Of a DNA stretch of 31,976 bases, positions 1 to 7,525 are shown one piece after another (the stretch's first letter is position 1; the number at the start of each line of letters is the position of its first letter). Both the position numbers and the translations under genes were made by a program. The notes below the pieces were generated by a model. That model saw only the letters and a list, made by a program, of their open reading frames with translations, was not told the DNA's origin and ran no database searches. Source of the DNA: an uncultured Clostridia bacterium (GTDB lineage Bacteria; Bacillota; Clostridia; Peptostreptococcales; Anaerovoracaceae); assembly GCA_934277495.1 (NCBI GenBank), contig CAKQUI010000010.1, forward strand, positions 1-31,976, given 5' to 3'.

Positions 1-27
1 AAAGATATAATTGGAGGTGCACACTGA
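1..27 (+). CDS. 3' end of an upstream pyrimidine gene, probably dihydroorotate dehydrogenase (partial)
   Basis: The first frame is open from base 1 and ends in KDIIGGAH followed by TGA. That stop shares one base with the pyrF start (TGATG). The pyrF ribosome binding site GGAGGT lies inside these last codons. An upstream gene that overlaps pyrF and ends in an I-I-G-x-A-H type tail fits the catalytic subunit PyrD, which commonly precedes pyrF in clostridial pyr operons. Only eight codons are visible, so the identity is an inference from context. Confidence 0.45.
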   Translation, partial: KDIIGGAH

Positions 28-725
28 TGGGTAAAGACGTTATAATCGCCTGCGATTTCAGCAGCAAGGAACAGACTTTTGATTTCCTGAAGAAATTCGG
101 AGACAGGAAACCATATGTGAAAATAGGCATGGAGCTTTTTTATGCAGAAGGCCCTGCGATAATCAGAGAGATAAAGTCCATGGGACATAAGATTTTCCTG
201 GACCTGAAACTCCACGACATACCTAATACAGTAAAAAAAGCTATGAACGTCCTTAGCGGACTTGATGTGGATATGTGCAATGTCCATGCAGGCGGCACGA
301 AAGCCATGATGGAGGCAGCTCTTGAAGGGCTGGTGCGTCCTGACGGCACAAGACCTCTGCTCATCGCAGTTACTCAGCTGACTTCCACTACGCAGGAACG
401 TATGGAAAAGGATCTTCTAATAAAGGAGCCTATGGAAGATGTCGTTGGACATTACGCCCGCAACGCCAGGGATGCAGGTCTCGACGGCGTCGTATGTTCA
501 CCGTTGGAATCAGGCAGAGTCCATGATATATGCGGCAGCGAATTCCTGACAGTGACGCCGGGTGTGAGATTCGCCGATGATGACAAGGGAGACCAGGCGA
601 GAGTCACTACGCCTGCAAGAGCAAAGGAGCTGGGCTCAGACTACATCGTGGTAGGACGCAGCATAACCGGGGCCGCAGACCCTGTCAGCGCATATGAACG
701 CTGCATCAGTGAATTCGTAGGATAG
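27..725 (+). CDS. pyrF: Orotidine 5'-phosphate decarboxylase
   Basis: Catalyses the last step of de novo UMP synthesis, OMP to UMP plus CO2, in the cytoplasm. The 232-residue protein is the normal size for the short bacterial (group I) family. The catalytic D-x-K-x-x-D signature is present at D59, K61 and D64 in DLKLHDIPNTV. A C-terminal phosphate-binding strand reads GSDYIVVGRSI. GGAGGT sits about 8 bases before the ATG, which overlaps the stop of the preceding reading frame. pyrE follows after 29 bases, with pyrB and pyrI beyond it, so pyrF is an internal gene of a pyr operon. No PyrR attenuator is visible here; any such element would lie upstream of the window. Confidence 0.97.
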   Translation: MGKDVIIACDFSSKEQTFDFLKKFGDRKPYVKIGMELFYAEGPAIIREIKSMGHKIFLDLKLHDIPNTVKKAMNVLSGLDVDMCNVHAGGTKAMMEAALEGLVRPDGTRPLLIAVTQLTSTTQERMEKDLLIKEPMEDVVGHYARNARDAGLDGVVCSPLESGRVHDICGSEFLTVTPGVRFADDDKGDQARVTTPARAKELGSDYIVVGRSITGAADPVSAYERCISEFVG

Positions 726-754
726 ATATTATTTAAGATTCAGGAGGAATACAA

Positions 755-1396
755 ATGTCAGATATAAAAACTCAGATCGCAAAAGCACTGCTCGATATAG
801 AAGCGGTTTTTCTCAGACCGGATGAGCCTTTCACATGGGCCAGCGGTATCAAAAGCCCGATATACTGTGACAACAGACTGATTCTCACAGCACCGGAAGT
901 AAGGAACGTGGTGGAAAACGCCATCGCAGATACAGTAAAAAGAGAATATCCTGACGCCGAGGTCCTAATGGGCACTAGCACTGCAGGTATAGCTCATGCA
1001 GCTATCGCAGCTCATATCCTTGGAATCCCGATGGGTTATGTGCGTTCAGGTGCAAAAGATCACGGCAGGAACAACCGTATCGAGGGCAGACTTGAAAAAG
1101 GCCAGAAAGTCGTTGTCATCGAGGATCTCATCTCGACAGGCGGCAGCGTGATAGAAGTGGTAGAAGCACTCAGAGAAGCCGGTGCAGAGGTGCTGGGTAT
1201 CGTCAGCATATTCACTTACGGCATGAAGAAAGGTCTTGAAAGACTCAGCGCTGCGAATGTAAAGAATATCAGTCTCAGTGACTTTGACGCTGTTGCTGCT
1301 GCAGCAGCAGAGACAGGTTATATCAAACAGTCAGACGTTGAAAGACTCATGGCGTTCAGAAATAACCCGCAGGACGAGAGCTGGATAAACAAATAA
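755..1396 (+). CDS. pyrE: Orotate phosphoribosyltransferase
   Basis: Transfers the phosphoribosyl group of PRPP to orotate to make OMP, the substrate of the PyrF encoded just upstream. The type I PRTase PRPP-binding motif is clear at residues 119-132 ([14 protein letters not shown]). The flexible loop with basic residues is at about 100-112 ([12 protein letters not shown]). The length of 213 residues is normal. AGGAGG lies 8 bases before the ATG. It sits 29 bases after pyrF and 29 before pyrB with no terminator between, so it is co-transcribed. Confidence 0.97.
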   Translation: MSDIKTQIAKALLDIEAVFLRPDEPFTWASGIKSPIYCDNRLILTAPEVRNVVENAIADTVKREYPDAEVLMGTSTAGIAHAAIAAHILGIPMGYVRSGAKDHGRNNRIEGRLEKGQKVVVIEDLISTGGSVIEVVEALREAGAEVLGIVSIFTYGMKKGLERLSAANVKNISLSDFDAVAAAAAETGYIKQSDVERLMAFRNNPQDESWINK

Positions 1397-1425
1397 TCAA
1401 AAGGTACAAGGAGGGATACACATAC

Positions 1426-2340
1426 ATGAAACATCTGATCGATATAATGGAGCTGACTACAGCTGAAATCGATGAAATGATTGAAACTGCCAATGATATC
1501 ATAGCTCACCCCGACAGGTACAGCGAGAAATGTCACGGCAAAAAACTTGCAACACTGTTCTTCGAACCGTCTACCAGGACAAGGCTCAGCTTTGAAGCAG
1601 CCATGTACGAACTGGGGGGCAATGTGCTGGGGTTTTCCGAGGCTCAGAGTTCTTCTGCATCCAAGGGAGAAAGCGTAGCAGACACTATAAGGACAGTAGG
1701 TGCTTATGCGGATATAATCGCGATGAGACATCCCAAGGAAGGTGCTCCGCTGGTAGCTTCTTCAAGATCCATCGTGCCTATAATAAATGCAGGCGACGGA
1801 GGGCACAACCATCCTACCCAGACACTGACGGACCTGCTTACCATAAGCCGTGAAAAGGGAAGACTGGACAACATGACCATAGGCCTCTGCGGAGACCTGA
1901 AATTCGGCAGGACAGTCCACTCGCTGATAAGCGCCATGTCAAGATACGACAATATAAAATTCGTGCTCATATCACCGGATGAACTGAACATACCGGGCTA
2001 TATCAAGCAGGAAGTACTTATAAAGAACAACATAGAGTTCGTTGAGACTACTGATCTTGAAGGCGCTATGCCGGATCTGGACATACTTTACATGACAAGG
2101 GTCCAGAGAGAACGCTTTTTCAACGAACAGGACTACATTCGACTGAAGGACAGCTACATACTGACTCCTGAAAAACTGCACAATGCAAAGGAGACGCTGA
2201 GCATCCTCCACCCGCTGCCTCGTGTCAATGAGATCTCAGTAAAAGTCGATGATGATCCGAGAGCTGCTTATTTCGATCAGGTATTGAACGGTAAATACAT
2301 CAGGATGGCTCTGATACTCAAGCTTCTGGAGGTGGAATAG
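1426..2340 (+). CDS. pyrB: Aspartate carbamoyltransferase catalytic subunit
   Basis: Condenses carbamoyl phosphate with aspartate, the committed step of pyrimidine synthesis. The carbamoyl-phosphate signature [13 protein letters not shown] is at residues 45-57. It is followed by the SSASKGES loop, the MRHPKEGA segment, the HNHPTQTL motif and the HPLPR loop near the C terminus. The 304-residue length matches the E. coli-type catalytic chain that pairs with a regulatory subunit. The stop is one base from the pyrI start, and the pyrI ribosome binding site GGAGGTGG is embedded in the last pyrB codons. The two genes are therefore likely translationally coupled, which fits their assembly into one holoenzyme. 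Confidence 0.97.
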   Translation: MKHLIDIMELTTAEIDEMIETANDIIAHPDRYSEKCHGKKLATLFFEPSTRTRLSFEAAMYELGGNVLGFSEAQSSSASKGESVADTIRTVGAYADIIAMRHPKEGAPLVASSRSIVPIINAGDGGHNHPTQTLTDLLTISREKGRLDNMTIGLCGDLKFGRTVHSLISAMSRYDNIKFVLISPDELNIPGYIKQEVLIKNNIEFVETTDLEGAMPDLDILYMTRVQRERFFNEQDYIRLKDSYILTPEKLHNAKETLSILHPLPRVNEISVKVDDDPRAAYFDQVLNGKYIRMALILKLLEVE

Positions 2341-2341
2341 A

Positions 2342-2761
2342 ATGATAATAGGCAAGATAGAAAACGGTATAGTACTGGATCATATAAAAGCCGGACACGG
2401 CATGGAGCTTTACAAGATACTCGGTCTGGACAAGGTGAATGACTGCCAGGTGGCGCTCATAAAAAACGCTGAAAGTGAAAAAATGGGACGCAAGGATATC
2501 ATCAAGATAGACAAACGCATGGATATAAACCTAGATGCCATAGGTTATGTGGACCCCGGTATCACTATAAACTTCATCGAAAACGGCAAACTGGCCAAGA
2601 GGACACATATAGATCCTCCTGAAAAGATCGTCGATGTCATCAGATGCAAGAATCCGAGGTGTATAACCACGGTGGAACAGGAGATACCGCATATATTCAA
2701 ACTCACTGACAGAGCAAACGGCATATACAGATGCATATACTGCGAAAGCAAGGCAAAGTGA
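2342..2761 (+). CDS. pyrI: Aspartate carbamoyltransferase regulatory subunit
   Basis: Forms the nucleotide-binding regulatory chain of aspartate carbamoyltransferase. It has an N-terminal allosteric domain (about residues 1-95) and a C-terminal zinc domain. Four cysteines at C102, C107, C131 and C134 (C-x4-C and C-x2-C) are the expected zinc ligands that hold the regulatory chain to PyrB. The 139-residue length is slightly shorter than the E. coli chain (about 153). It lies one base after pyrB and is the last gene before a hairpin terminator. Its presence means ATCase here is probably feedback-controlled by nucleotides, unlike the Bacillus enzyme, which lacks PyrI. Confidence 0.95.
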   Translation: MIIGKIENGIVLDHIKAGHGMELYKILGLDKVNDCQVALIKNAESEKMGRKDIIKIDKRMDINLDAIGYVDPGITINFIENGKLAKRTHIDPPEKIVDVIRCKNPRCITTVEQEIPHIFKLTDRANGIYRCIYCESKAK

Positions 2762-2799
2762 TGCTGAGCTGGGCAGTTTTATAAATAAAATCAGGAAGA

Positions 2800-2838
2800 C
2801 AGGGGATACGGCTGATGGATGCGTATGCCCTGCTTTTG
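2800..2838 (+). terminator. Hairpin terminator of the pyr operon
   Basis: An inverted repeat CAGGGGATACG / CGTATGCCCTG forms a 10-bp stem with one internal mismatch and an 11-base loop, followed by CTTTTG. It lies 38 bases after the pyrI stop and before the alaS promoter. The T-run is short, so termination may be partial. Confidence 0.65.
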
Positions 2839-2876
2839 TATACAAAAAGATAATCGGCAGAGACAACTTTGGTCTA

Positions 2877-2905
2877 TTGAAATAACTGGGTTTTTCTGCT
2901 ATAAT
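2877..2905 (+). promoter_or_regulatory. Vegetative promoter of alaS
   Basis: TTGAAA at 2877-2882 and a perfect TATAAT at 2900-2905 are separated by 17 bases. AGGAGG follows at 2921 and the alaS ATG at 2936. This is a close match to the housekeeping sigma-A consensus. There is no room or motif for a T-box leader between the start site and the gene. Confidence 0.85.
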
Positions 2906-2935
2906 ATTAAAGTTAAATTTAGGAGGAAATACACG

Positions 2936-5554
2936 ATGGAAAAACTTGGTTTAAATAAAATCAGAGAATTGTTTTTAAGTTTCTATGAATCAAAAGGGCA
3001 TTACAGAAGGCAGAGCTTTCCTCTTATTCCTGAGAAAGATAAGAGCCTGCTCCTGATCAATTCCGGGATGGCACCGCTTAAGCCGTATTTTTCCGGACTG
3101 GAAACACCGCCAAGCAAGAGAATGACGACATGTCAGAAATGCATAAGGACCGGTGATATCGAGAATGTAGGTCATACTTCAAGACACGGCACATTCTTTG
3201 AGATGCTGGGAAGCTTTTCATTCGGTGATTATTTCAAAGAGCAGTCGCTGACATGGGGCTGGGAGTTCATAACACAGGTCCTGAAAATGCCGACAGACAA
3301 GCTGTGGGCAACGGTTTATGAGAATGATGATCAGGCATATGATATATGGAAAAATATCATAGGAATGCCGGAGGAGAGGATCGTGCGTCTGGGCAAGGAC
3401 GATAACTTCTGGGAGATCGGAACAGGTCCGTGCGGTCCCTGCTCCGAGATATATTTTGACAGAGGCGAGAAATACGGCTGTGGGGACCCTGACTGCAAGC
3501 CGGGTTGCGACTGTGACAGATATGTAGAATTCTGGAATCATGTGTTCACTCAGTTCAGTAAAGATGATGAAGGGAACTATACAGACCTGGCCCATCCTAA
3601 CATAGATACAGGTATGGGTATCGAAAGACTGGCCTGCATAATGCAGGGAGTGGATTCCATCTTCGATGTGGACACTATACAGTATATACTTAAGGAAGTC
3701 GTAAGAGTTTCAGGCGTGGAATACAAAGACGGCGAAGCAGAAACAGATGTTTCCATAAGGATAATCACAGATCATCTGCGCTCCATGACTTTCATGATCG
3801 GAGACGGCATAACGCCGGGCAACGAAGGTCGCGAATATGTCCTCAGACGCCTAATCAGAAGAGCTGCCAGACATGGCAGGATACTCGGCATAGAGGGATC
3901 ATTCCTGTCAAAGCTCTGCGGCAAGGTCATAGATGTTTCTGCCGGCGCATATCCTGAACTTGAAAAGCGCCGTGTCATGATACAGAAAGTCGTAACTGCA
4001 GAAGAAGACAGATTTGCCGCTACTATAGACCAGGGCATGAAGATAATAAACGGATATATCGATGAACTCAGACAGGATGGTAAAACAGTCCTTGACGGCA
4101 GAAAAGCATTCAAACTTCATGATACTTACGGGTTCCCGATAGACCTCACAAGAGAGATACTTGAAGAATCCGGATATGCTGTAGATACTGAAGGCTTCGA
4201 ATCTGCTATGGCTGAACAGAAGGACCGTTCACATGTGGAACAGGATATGGAAGGCGCCGGCTGGGACGAGGCATCAGCTGACTTCATGACAGATGAGGAA
4301 ACTGTATTCACAGGATATGATACCCTTGTGGATCACAGCATCGTAAAATCGATACTCTGCGACAATAAACCTGTCAGCTCGGTTAAAGAGGGCGAGAGCT
4401 GTGTCATAGTTCTCGACAGGACGCCTTTCTATGCAGAAAGCGGCGGACAGGCCAGCGATACAGGATATATATACAACGACAACTGCAGGGTGGAGATCAC
4501 TGATGTCAAAAAGATGAACAAAGTTTTCACTCATAAGGCAACGATCCTCAGAGGAGAGCTGAAAGCCGGCGATAAAGTAGAAGCTATGCCACTGGCTGTT
4601 GTCAGGAACCGTACTTCTGCCAACCATACTGCAACTCATATGCTCCAGAAGGCACTTCAGGAAGTCCTCGGAGATCATGTCAAGCAGTCCGGTTCATCAG
4701 TCACAAAAGACGGCCTGAGATTCGACTTCAATCATTTCCAGGCTATGACTGCAGATGAGATAACACGTGTAGAAGATATGGTCAATAACAAGATATCACA
4801 TTTTATAAATGTCACTACTGATGTGATGTCTGCTAAAGAGGCCTTTGATACAGGTGCTATGGCGCTGTTCGGTGAAAAGTACGGAGACACTGTAAGAGTC
4901 GTTTCGATAGGCGACTTCAGTAAAGAGCTGTGCGGTGGTACTCACGTCGCAAATACAGGGCAGATAGGTGCATTCAAAATAATAAGCGAATCAGGCGTTG
5001 CCTCAGGCGTAAGAAGGATCGAAGCCGTAACAGGCATGAACATCCTTGAAAGATTCAATGATGATGAAGATCTCATAAATGCTGCGGCTGACGCTATGAA
5101 GGCAAAACGTGATCTCATCGCTGAAAAAGCATCAGCGCTTACAGATGAAGTAAAGGCTCTGAAAAAAGAAATCGAAGAGCTGAAAAAAGCCGAGATGAAC
5201 AAAGGACTGGACAGTCTCATTGATGAAGCCAGTGAAGTGAACGGTATCAGACTCATAACGAAGCAGTACGAAGATTATAACATAAATGATCTCAGAGGTC
5301 TTTCCGACACTGTAAAAGCTGACAACAAGAATGTTGCAATGGTATTTGCGACAGTATCAGGCGGCAAAGTAACGTTCCTGGTATCTCTCACTGACGATCT
5401 TGTTGAAAACGGGCTTCATGCAGGCAAGATGATAAAGGAGATAGCAGCAGCAGCAGGCGGCGGCGGTGGCGGTAAAGCTGATATGGCTCAAGCCGGTGCT
5501 AAAGATCCGTCAAAGATCGCTGATGCATTTGCCAAAGCAGCTGAGCTGCTCTAA
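2936..5554 (+). CDS. alaS: Alanyl-tRNA synthetase
   Basis: Charges tRNA-Ala and hydrolyses misacylated tRNA. The N-terminal class II catalytic core carries TTCQKCIRTGDIENVG and FEMLGSFSFGDYFK. The editing domain has HTATHML (H-x-x-x-H) and CGGTHV (C-x-x-x-H), the metal-binding residues of the proofreading site. A coiled-coil stretch (ALKKEIEELKKAE) precedes the C-terminal DHHA1/C-Ala domain, which has a run of six glycines followed by KADMAQAG. The length of 872 residues is typical. The start at MEKLGLNKIRELF was chosen because AGGAGG lies 9 bases upstream and a consensus promoter lies just before it. The same frame stays open further upstream, but that part overlaps the promoter. ireB and ruvX follow, as in most Firmicutes. 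Confidence 0.97.
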   Translation: MEKLGLNKIRELFLSFYESKGHYRRQSFPLIPEKDKSLLLINSGMAPLKPYFSGLETPPSKRMTTCQKCIRTGDIENVGHTSRHGTFFEMLGSFSFGDYFKEQSLTWGWEFITQVLKMPTDKLWATVYENDDQAYDIWKNIIGMPEERIVRLGKDDNFWEIGTGPCGPCSEIYFDRGEKYGCGDPDCKPGCDCDRYVEFWNHVFTQFSKDDEGNYTDLAHPNIDTGMGIERLACIMQGVDSIFDVDTIQYILKEVVRVSGVEYKDGEAETDVSIRIITDHLRSMTFMIGDGITPGNEGREYVLRRLIRRAARHGRILGIEGSFLSKLCGKVIDVSAGAYPELEKRRVMIQKVVTAEEDRFAATIDQGMKIINGYIDELRQDGKTVLDGRKAFKLHDTYGFPIDLTREILEESGYAVDTEGFESAMAEQKDRSHVEQDMEGAGWDEASADFMTDEETVFTGYDTLVDHSIVKSILCDNKPVSSVKEGESCVIVLDRTPFYAESGGQASDTGYIYNDNCRVEITDVKKMNKVFTHKATILRGELKAGDKVEAMPLAVVRNRTSANHTATHMLQKALQEVLGDHVKQSGSSVTKDGLRFDFNHFQAMTADEITRVEDMVNNKISHFINVTTDVMSAKEAFDTGAMALFGEKYGDTVRVVSIGDFSKELCGGTHVANTGQIGAFKIISESGVASGVRRIEAVTGMNILERFNDDEDLINAAADAMKAKRDLIAEKASALTDEVKALKKEIEELKKAEMNKGLDSLIDEASEVNGIRLITKQYEDYNINDLRGLSDTVKADNKNVAMVFATVSGGKVTFLVSLTDDLVENGLHAGKMIKEIAAAAGGGGGGKADMAQAGAKDPSKIADAFAKAAELL

Positions 5555-5622
5555 GCACCGGAGATTATATCTGTGAATATTGGTATTTATTTGTAAATTT
5601 TGTGTGAATTGATGCATTTTAC

Positions 5623-5652
5623 TTGTAAATATATCCGATGAAGTGATATAAT
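5623..5652 (+). promoter_or_regulatory. Promoter of ireB
   Basis: TTGTAA at 5623-5628 and a perfect TATAAT at 5647-5652 are separated by 18 bases, in the AT-rich gap between alaS and ireB. CGGAGGT follows before the ireB ATG. ireB, and possibly ruvX, can thus be transcribed independently of alaS. Confidence 0.75.
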
Positions 5653-5686
5653 CTTATTAATCTAATATATCGGAGGTACAGTTGAT

Positions 5687-5935
5687 ATGGATAAACAGAC
5701 CAGAATGTACGACAATTTTGATAAAGTTGAACAGCGTACGATTGAAGAAATCTTAAATATAGTATACGATGCTTTGGAAGAAAGAGGCTACAACGCTATC
5801 GACCAGATGGTGGGATACATACTGTCAGGTGATCCGTCATATATCACAAGTCATAACAACGCAAGAAATGTTATGGGCAGGATAGAACGTGACGATCTTG
5901 TAGAAGAACTCATCAAAGCATATCTCAACAAATAG
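5687..5935 (+). CDS. ireB: IreB family regulatory phosphoprotein (UPF0297)
   Basis: A small 82-residue cytoplasmic protein matching the highly conserved IreB/YrzL family along its whole length. Family hallmarks are YDNFDKVE near the N terminus, ALEERGYNAIDQMVGYILSGDPSYITSHNNAR in the middle and RDDLVEELIKAYL at the end. In Enterococcus, IreB is a substrate of the IreK Ser/Thr kinase and affects cephalosporin resistance; its biochemical role elsewhere is unclear. A threonine pair near residues 5 and 18 could be the phosphorylation region, but this is inferred. It sits between alaS and ruvX, the usual Firmicutes order, with its own promoter and a terminator behind it. Confidence 0.93.
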   Translation: MDKQTRMYDNFDKVEQRTIEEILNIVYDALEERGYNAIDQMVGYILSGDPSYITSHNNARNVMGRIERDDLVEELIKAYLNK

Positions 5936-5951
5936 TTTTGGATCATGAACA

Positions 5952-5985
5952 GGCGGGCTGTGATTTGGCTCGCCGATTTTTGTTT
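5952..5985 (+). terminator. Intrinsic terminator after ireB
   Basis: GGCGGGC (5952-5958) pairs with GCTCGCC (5968-5974), with one G-U pair and a 9-base loop, followed by ATTTTTGTTTT. It lies between ireB and ruvX, 31 bases before the ruvX start. No separate ruvX promoter fits in the remaining space, so ruvX probably depends on read-through. Confidence 0.75.
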
Positions 5986-6015
5986 TAAAAAAAGTATGCA
6001 GAAAGGATGATTTCA

Positions 6016-6444
6016 ATGAAAAAACTTGCACTGGATGTCGGTGATAAAACAATAGGCGTTGCAGTAAGCGATGCACTGAATATAACAGCTCAGGGCGTAA
6101 CTACCATAGAACGTATCGGTATCAGGAAAGATACAGGCAAAGTCATGGATTATGTGCGTGAGCTGGAATGTGATACAGTTGTTATAGGCCTGCCTAAAAA
6201 ACTTGACGGAACAGACAGTCCACAGACAGAAAAAGTCTATGAATTTAAAAAGATGCTTGAAAACAAAATGAGAAGTTCCGGCATGGCTGATATAAATATC
6301 GTTTATTATGACGAACGCCTTACAACAGTGATGGCTGAAAAAGTTCTCATAGAAGCTGATGTAAGCCGCCGTAAAAGAAAACAGGTGATAGACAAGCAGG
6401 CAGCAGTGCTGATACTTCAGGGATATCTTGATTCCAACAGGTAA
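6016..6444 (+). CDS. ruvX: RuvX/YqgF family RNase H-like nuclease
   Basis: Predicted Holliday junction resolvase and/or pre-16S rRNA nuclease of the RNase H fold. The first metal-binding aspartate is in LALDVGDKTIGVAVSD at the N terminus. VVIGLPKKLDGTDSPQ and the DERLTT motif carry further family residues. The C-terminal helix reads SRRKRKQVIDKQAAVLILQGYLD. The length of 142 residues is normal. The start at MKKLALD was chosen because AGAAAGGAT lies 7-8 bases before it; an ATG nine bases earlier falls inside that ribosome binding site. The DUF1292 gene (yrzB) that usually follows ruvX in Firmicutes is absent. Confidence 0.93.
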   Translation: MKKLALDVGDKTIGVAVSDALNITAQGVTTIERIGIRKDTGKVMDYVRELECDTVVIGLPKKLDGTDSPQTEKVYEFKKMLENKMRSSGMADINIVYYDERLTTVMAEKVLIEADVSRRKRKQVIDKQAAVLILQGYLDSNR

Positions 6445-6570
6445 AAAGGGCGATATGGACAGAGTCGCAACTATTCCGATAATCATAATTTAAGGAATAG
6501 TTAAGGGCATGTGTACTTATGCATATGATGAGATCGTCAAGAAGGTCAAAATATGGAGCAAATATTCATC

Positions 6571-6626
6571 ACGAAATCTTTGATCTCTTTGCACATATCT
6601 TTGTTACTATGCAGTAACACATTTGC
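6571..6626 (+). repeat. Structured intergenic repeat, copy 1
   Basis: It begins ACGAAATCTTTGATCTCTTT and continues into GTTACT-ATGC-AGTAAC, a perfect 6-bp hairpin with a 4-base loop, enclosed by TTTGCA ... TGCAAA. The first 25 bases differ at only one position from copy 2 at 7450-7510. Copy 2 keeps the central hairpin with different paired bases, which suggests structure is conserved. Both copies are in the same orientation. Confidence 0.6.
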
Positions 6627-6862
6627 AAACATTATTAATGATGTCTCTGATATCTGCTGTGGTCTACTATCAAAGAAACAGACCGCTCGCAGATGAAGTC
6701 TATGGATTTAAAAGGAATTTCTATTATCATATATTCACTACATCTTCAGCATCAATGTCATTTTTCACGCCGGAAGAAACCATAGCACTGAATGTTTTGA
6801 CACCTACAGCTTCATGCTTAAAGACACACTTCGCCTGAAATCCCATATCCTTATTAACAATT

Positions 6863-6925
6863 AAAAATACCCGAAGTCCAGGTATTATCGGATAGAAATG
6901 CAGCCTGTGAACTCCGGGTATTTTT
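6863..6925 (-). terminator. Terminator of the LysM gene (possibly bidirectional)
   Basis: AAAAATACCCG (6863-6873) and CGGGTATTTTT (6915-6925) form a perfect 11-bp stem, extended by an AGT/ACT pairing. The long loop can itself fold through CAGG/CCTG. Read on the minus strand it lies 45 bases after the LysM stop and ends in TATTTTTAATTG. The A/T symmetry would also let it act on transcripts coming from ruvX. Confidence 0.75.
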
Positions 6926-6970
6926 ATATGGTATTATATGATAAGTTAGATTGCATATTATTGAGTGATA

Positions 6971-7285
6971 CTACAAGTCTTCTGGTATCTTAAGTATCAT
7001 CCCTGGTTCCAGATCTGATGCAGTAACATCGTTTATGTTGCTGATACGATAAACTGCATCACGGGGATCTGTGTCGTTGTCTTTGTATTCGCTGGCTATG
7101 TTCCAGAGTGTATCTCCGGAGCATACTTCGACTTCTGTGTAGCTTACTTTTGTAAGTGCTATCGAATCATCGAGACCGCTTATAAGACCAAAAGCTGTTA
7201 CAAGTATACCTACCATTATAATGACTGATACTATGAATCTTGGTTTTGATTTTATCCTGTATTTTTTTCTTTTATGTGATTTCAT
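6971..7285 (-). CDS. YneA-like membrane-anchored LysM protein, SOS-controlled
   Basis: A 104-residue protein with a very basic N terminus (MKSHKRKKYRIKSKPR), one hydrophobic helix at about residues 17-36 and a C-terminal LysM domain at about 50-101 (VCSGDTLWNIASEY ... LEPGMILKIPEDL). This is the size and layout of Bacillus YneA, the SOS-induced cell-division suppressor: an N-terminal anchor with an extracytoplasmic peptidoglycan-binding LysM. The promoter carries four LexA-like boxes, which strongly supports the YneA role. In Bacillus yneA is divergent from lexA; here lexA is not adjacent. The ribosome binding site is GTGAGGT, 9 bases before the ATG. The same architecture also occurs in other small LysM proteins, so the division-inhibitor role is inferred from the combination. 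Confidence 0.82.
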   Translation of the reverse strand: MKSHKRKKYRIKSKPRFIVSVIIMVGILVTAFGLISGLDDSIALTKVSYTEVEVCSGDTLWNIASEYKDNDTDPRDAVYRISNINDVTASDLEPGMILKIPEDL

Positions 7286-7322
7286 ATTTCTGACCTCACT
7301 TTCAATACTGCTTTCCGCATTT

Positions 7323-7427
7323 CAAACGTTTGTTCTTATATTTAAAGTATATCAGAATATATGTTCTTTGTCAACGCATATCGTAAACATTTGTTCTTTT
7401 GCATTGAGACAATGTTTAATATGTTCG
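7323..7427 (-). promoter_or_regulatory. Cluster of four LexA-type operator boxes
   Basis: Minus-strand boxes are AGAACAAACGTTTG (7336-7323), AGAACATATATTCT (7367-7354), AGAACAAATGTTTA (7397-7384) and a weaker CGAACATATTAAAC (7427-7414). They fit the Gram-positive LexA consensus CGAACN4GTTCG with its GAAC half intact in every copy. Their starts are 31, 30 and 30 bases apart, close to three helical turns, so all boxes face the same side of the DNA. The second overlaps the promoter spacer, the first is in the transcript leader and the other two lie upstream. Confidence 0.8.
7346..7374 (-). promoter_or_regulatory. SOS promoter of the LysM gene
   Basis: On the minus strand a perfect TTGACA (7374-7369) and TATACT (7351-7346) are separated by exactly 17 bases. 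A LexA-like palindrome fills the spacer, so repressor binding would directly block RNA polymerase. The start codon lies about 55 bases downstream. Confidence 0.85.
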
Positions 7428-7443
7428 CTATAATAAAATAGCG

Positions 7444-7510
7444 TGCAAGACGAAATCTTTGATTTCTTTGCACACATGTTGCTGCTGTGGCAGCAACGCA
7501 TTTAATGTGC
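7444..7510 (+). repeat. Structured intergenic repeat, copy 2
   Basis: The 5' part is an imperfect palindrome: TGCAA ... GAAATC-TTT-GATTTC ... TTGCA (7444-7472). It is followed by GTTGCTGC-TGTG-GCAGCAAC, a perfect 8-bp hairpin, enclosed by GCACA/ATGTGC-type pairing that ends at 7510. It matches copy 1 at 6571-6626 in sequence and order. The central stem differs between the copies but stays paired in both. Confidence 0.65.
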
Positions 7511-7525
7511 TTTCTTTGAAACTCC

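Larger units (their letters stand above)
6445..6970. other. Gene-poor intergenic region between ruvX and the LysM gene
   Basis: I see no convincing gene in this 526-base stretch. It contains a perfect 9-bp inverted repeat (AACTATTCC 6469-6477 / GGAATAGTT 6494-6502, no T-run), one copy of a structured repeat (6571-6626) and the terminator of the LysM gene (6863-6925). Two tiny + strand frames exist: 12 codons at 6455-6493 after AAAGGGCG, and 24 codons at 6509-6583 starting MCTYAYDEIVKK. A 39-codon minus-strand frame at 6727-6846 has protein-like composition but a poorly placed ribosome binding site. These may be decayed remnants of lost genes, but no family is recognisable. Confidence 0.5.

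Noticed and set aside
2819..2935. An extended alaS start 39 codons upstream
   Set aside because: That region contains the pyr terminator arm and the alaS promoter, and the extension has no AlaRS-like sequence.
2762..2935. T-box riboswitch before alaS
   Set aside because: The gap is 174 bases, mostly terminator and promoter; no T-box motif or antiterminator lies between the promoter and the ATG.
6623..6838. A 71-codon + strand frame starting MQTLLMMSLISAVVYY
   Set aside because: It starts inside the structured repeat, has no ribosome binding site, and its sequence resembles no family I know; the opposite strand looks at least as coding-like.
6727..6846. A 39-codon minus-strand frame (MGFQAKCVFKHEAVGVKTF)
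   Set aside because: Protein-like composition, but the AAGGA is only about one base from the ATG, and extending the frame upstream runs through the LysM terminator. It is kept only as a possible remnant.
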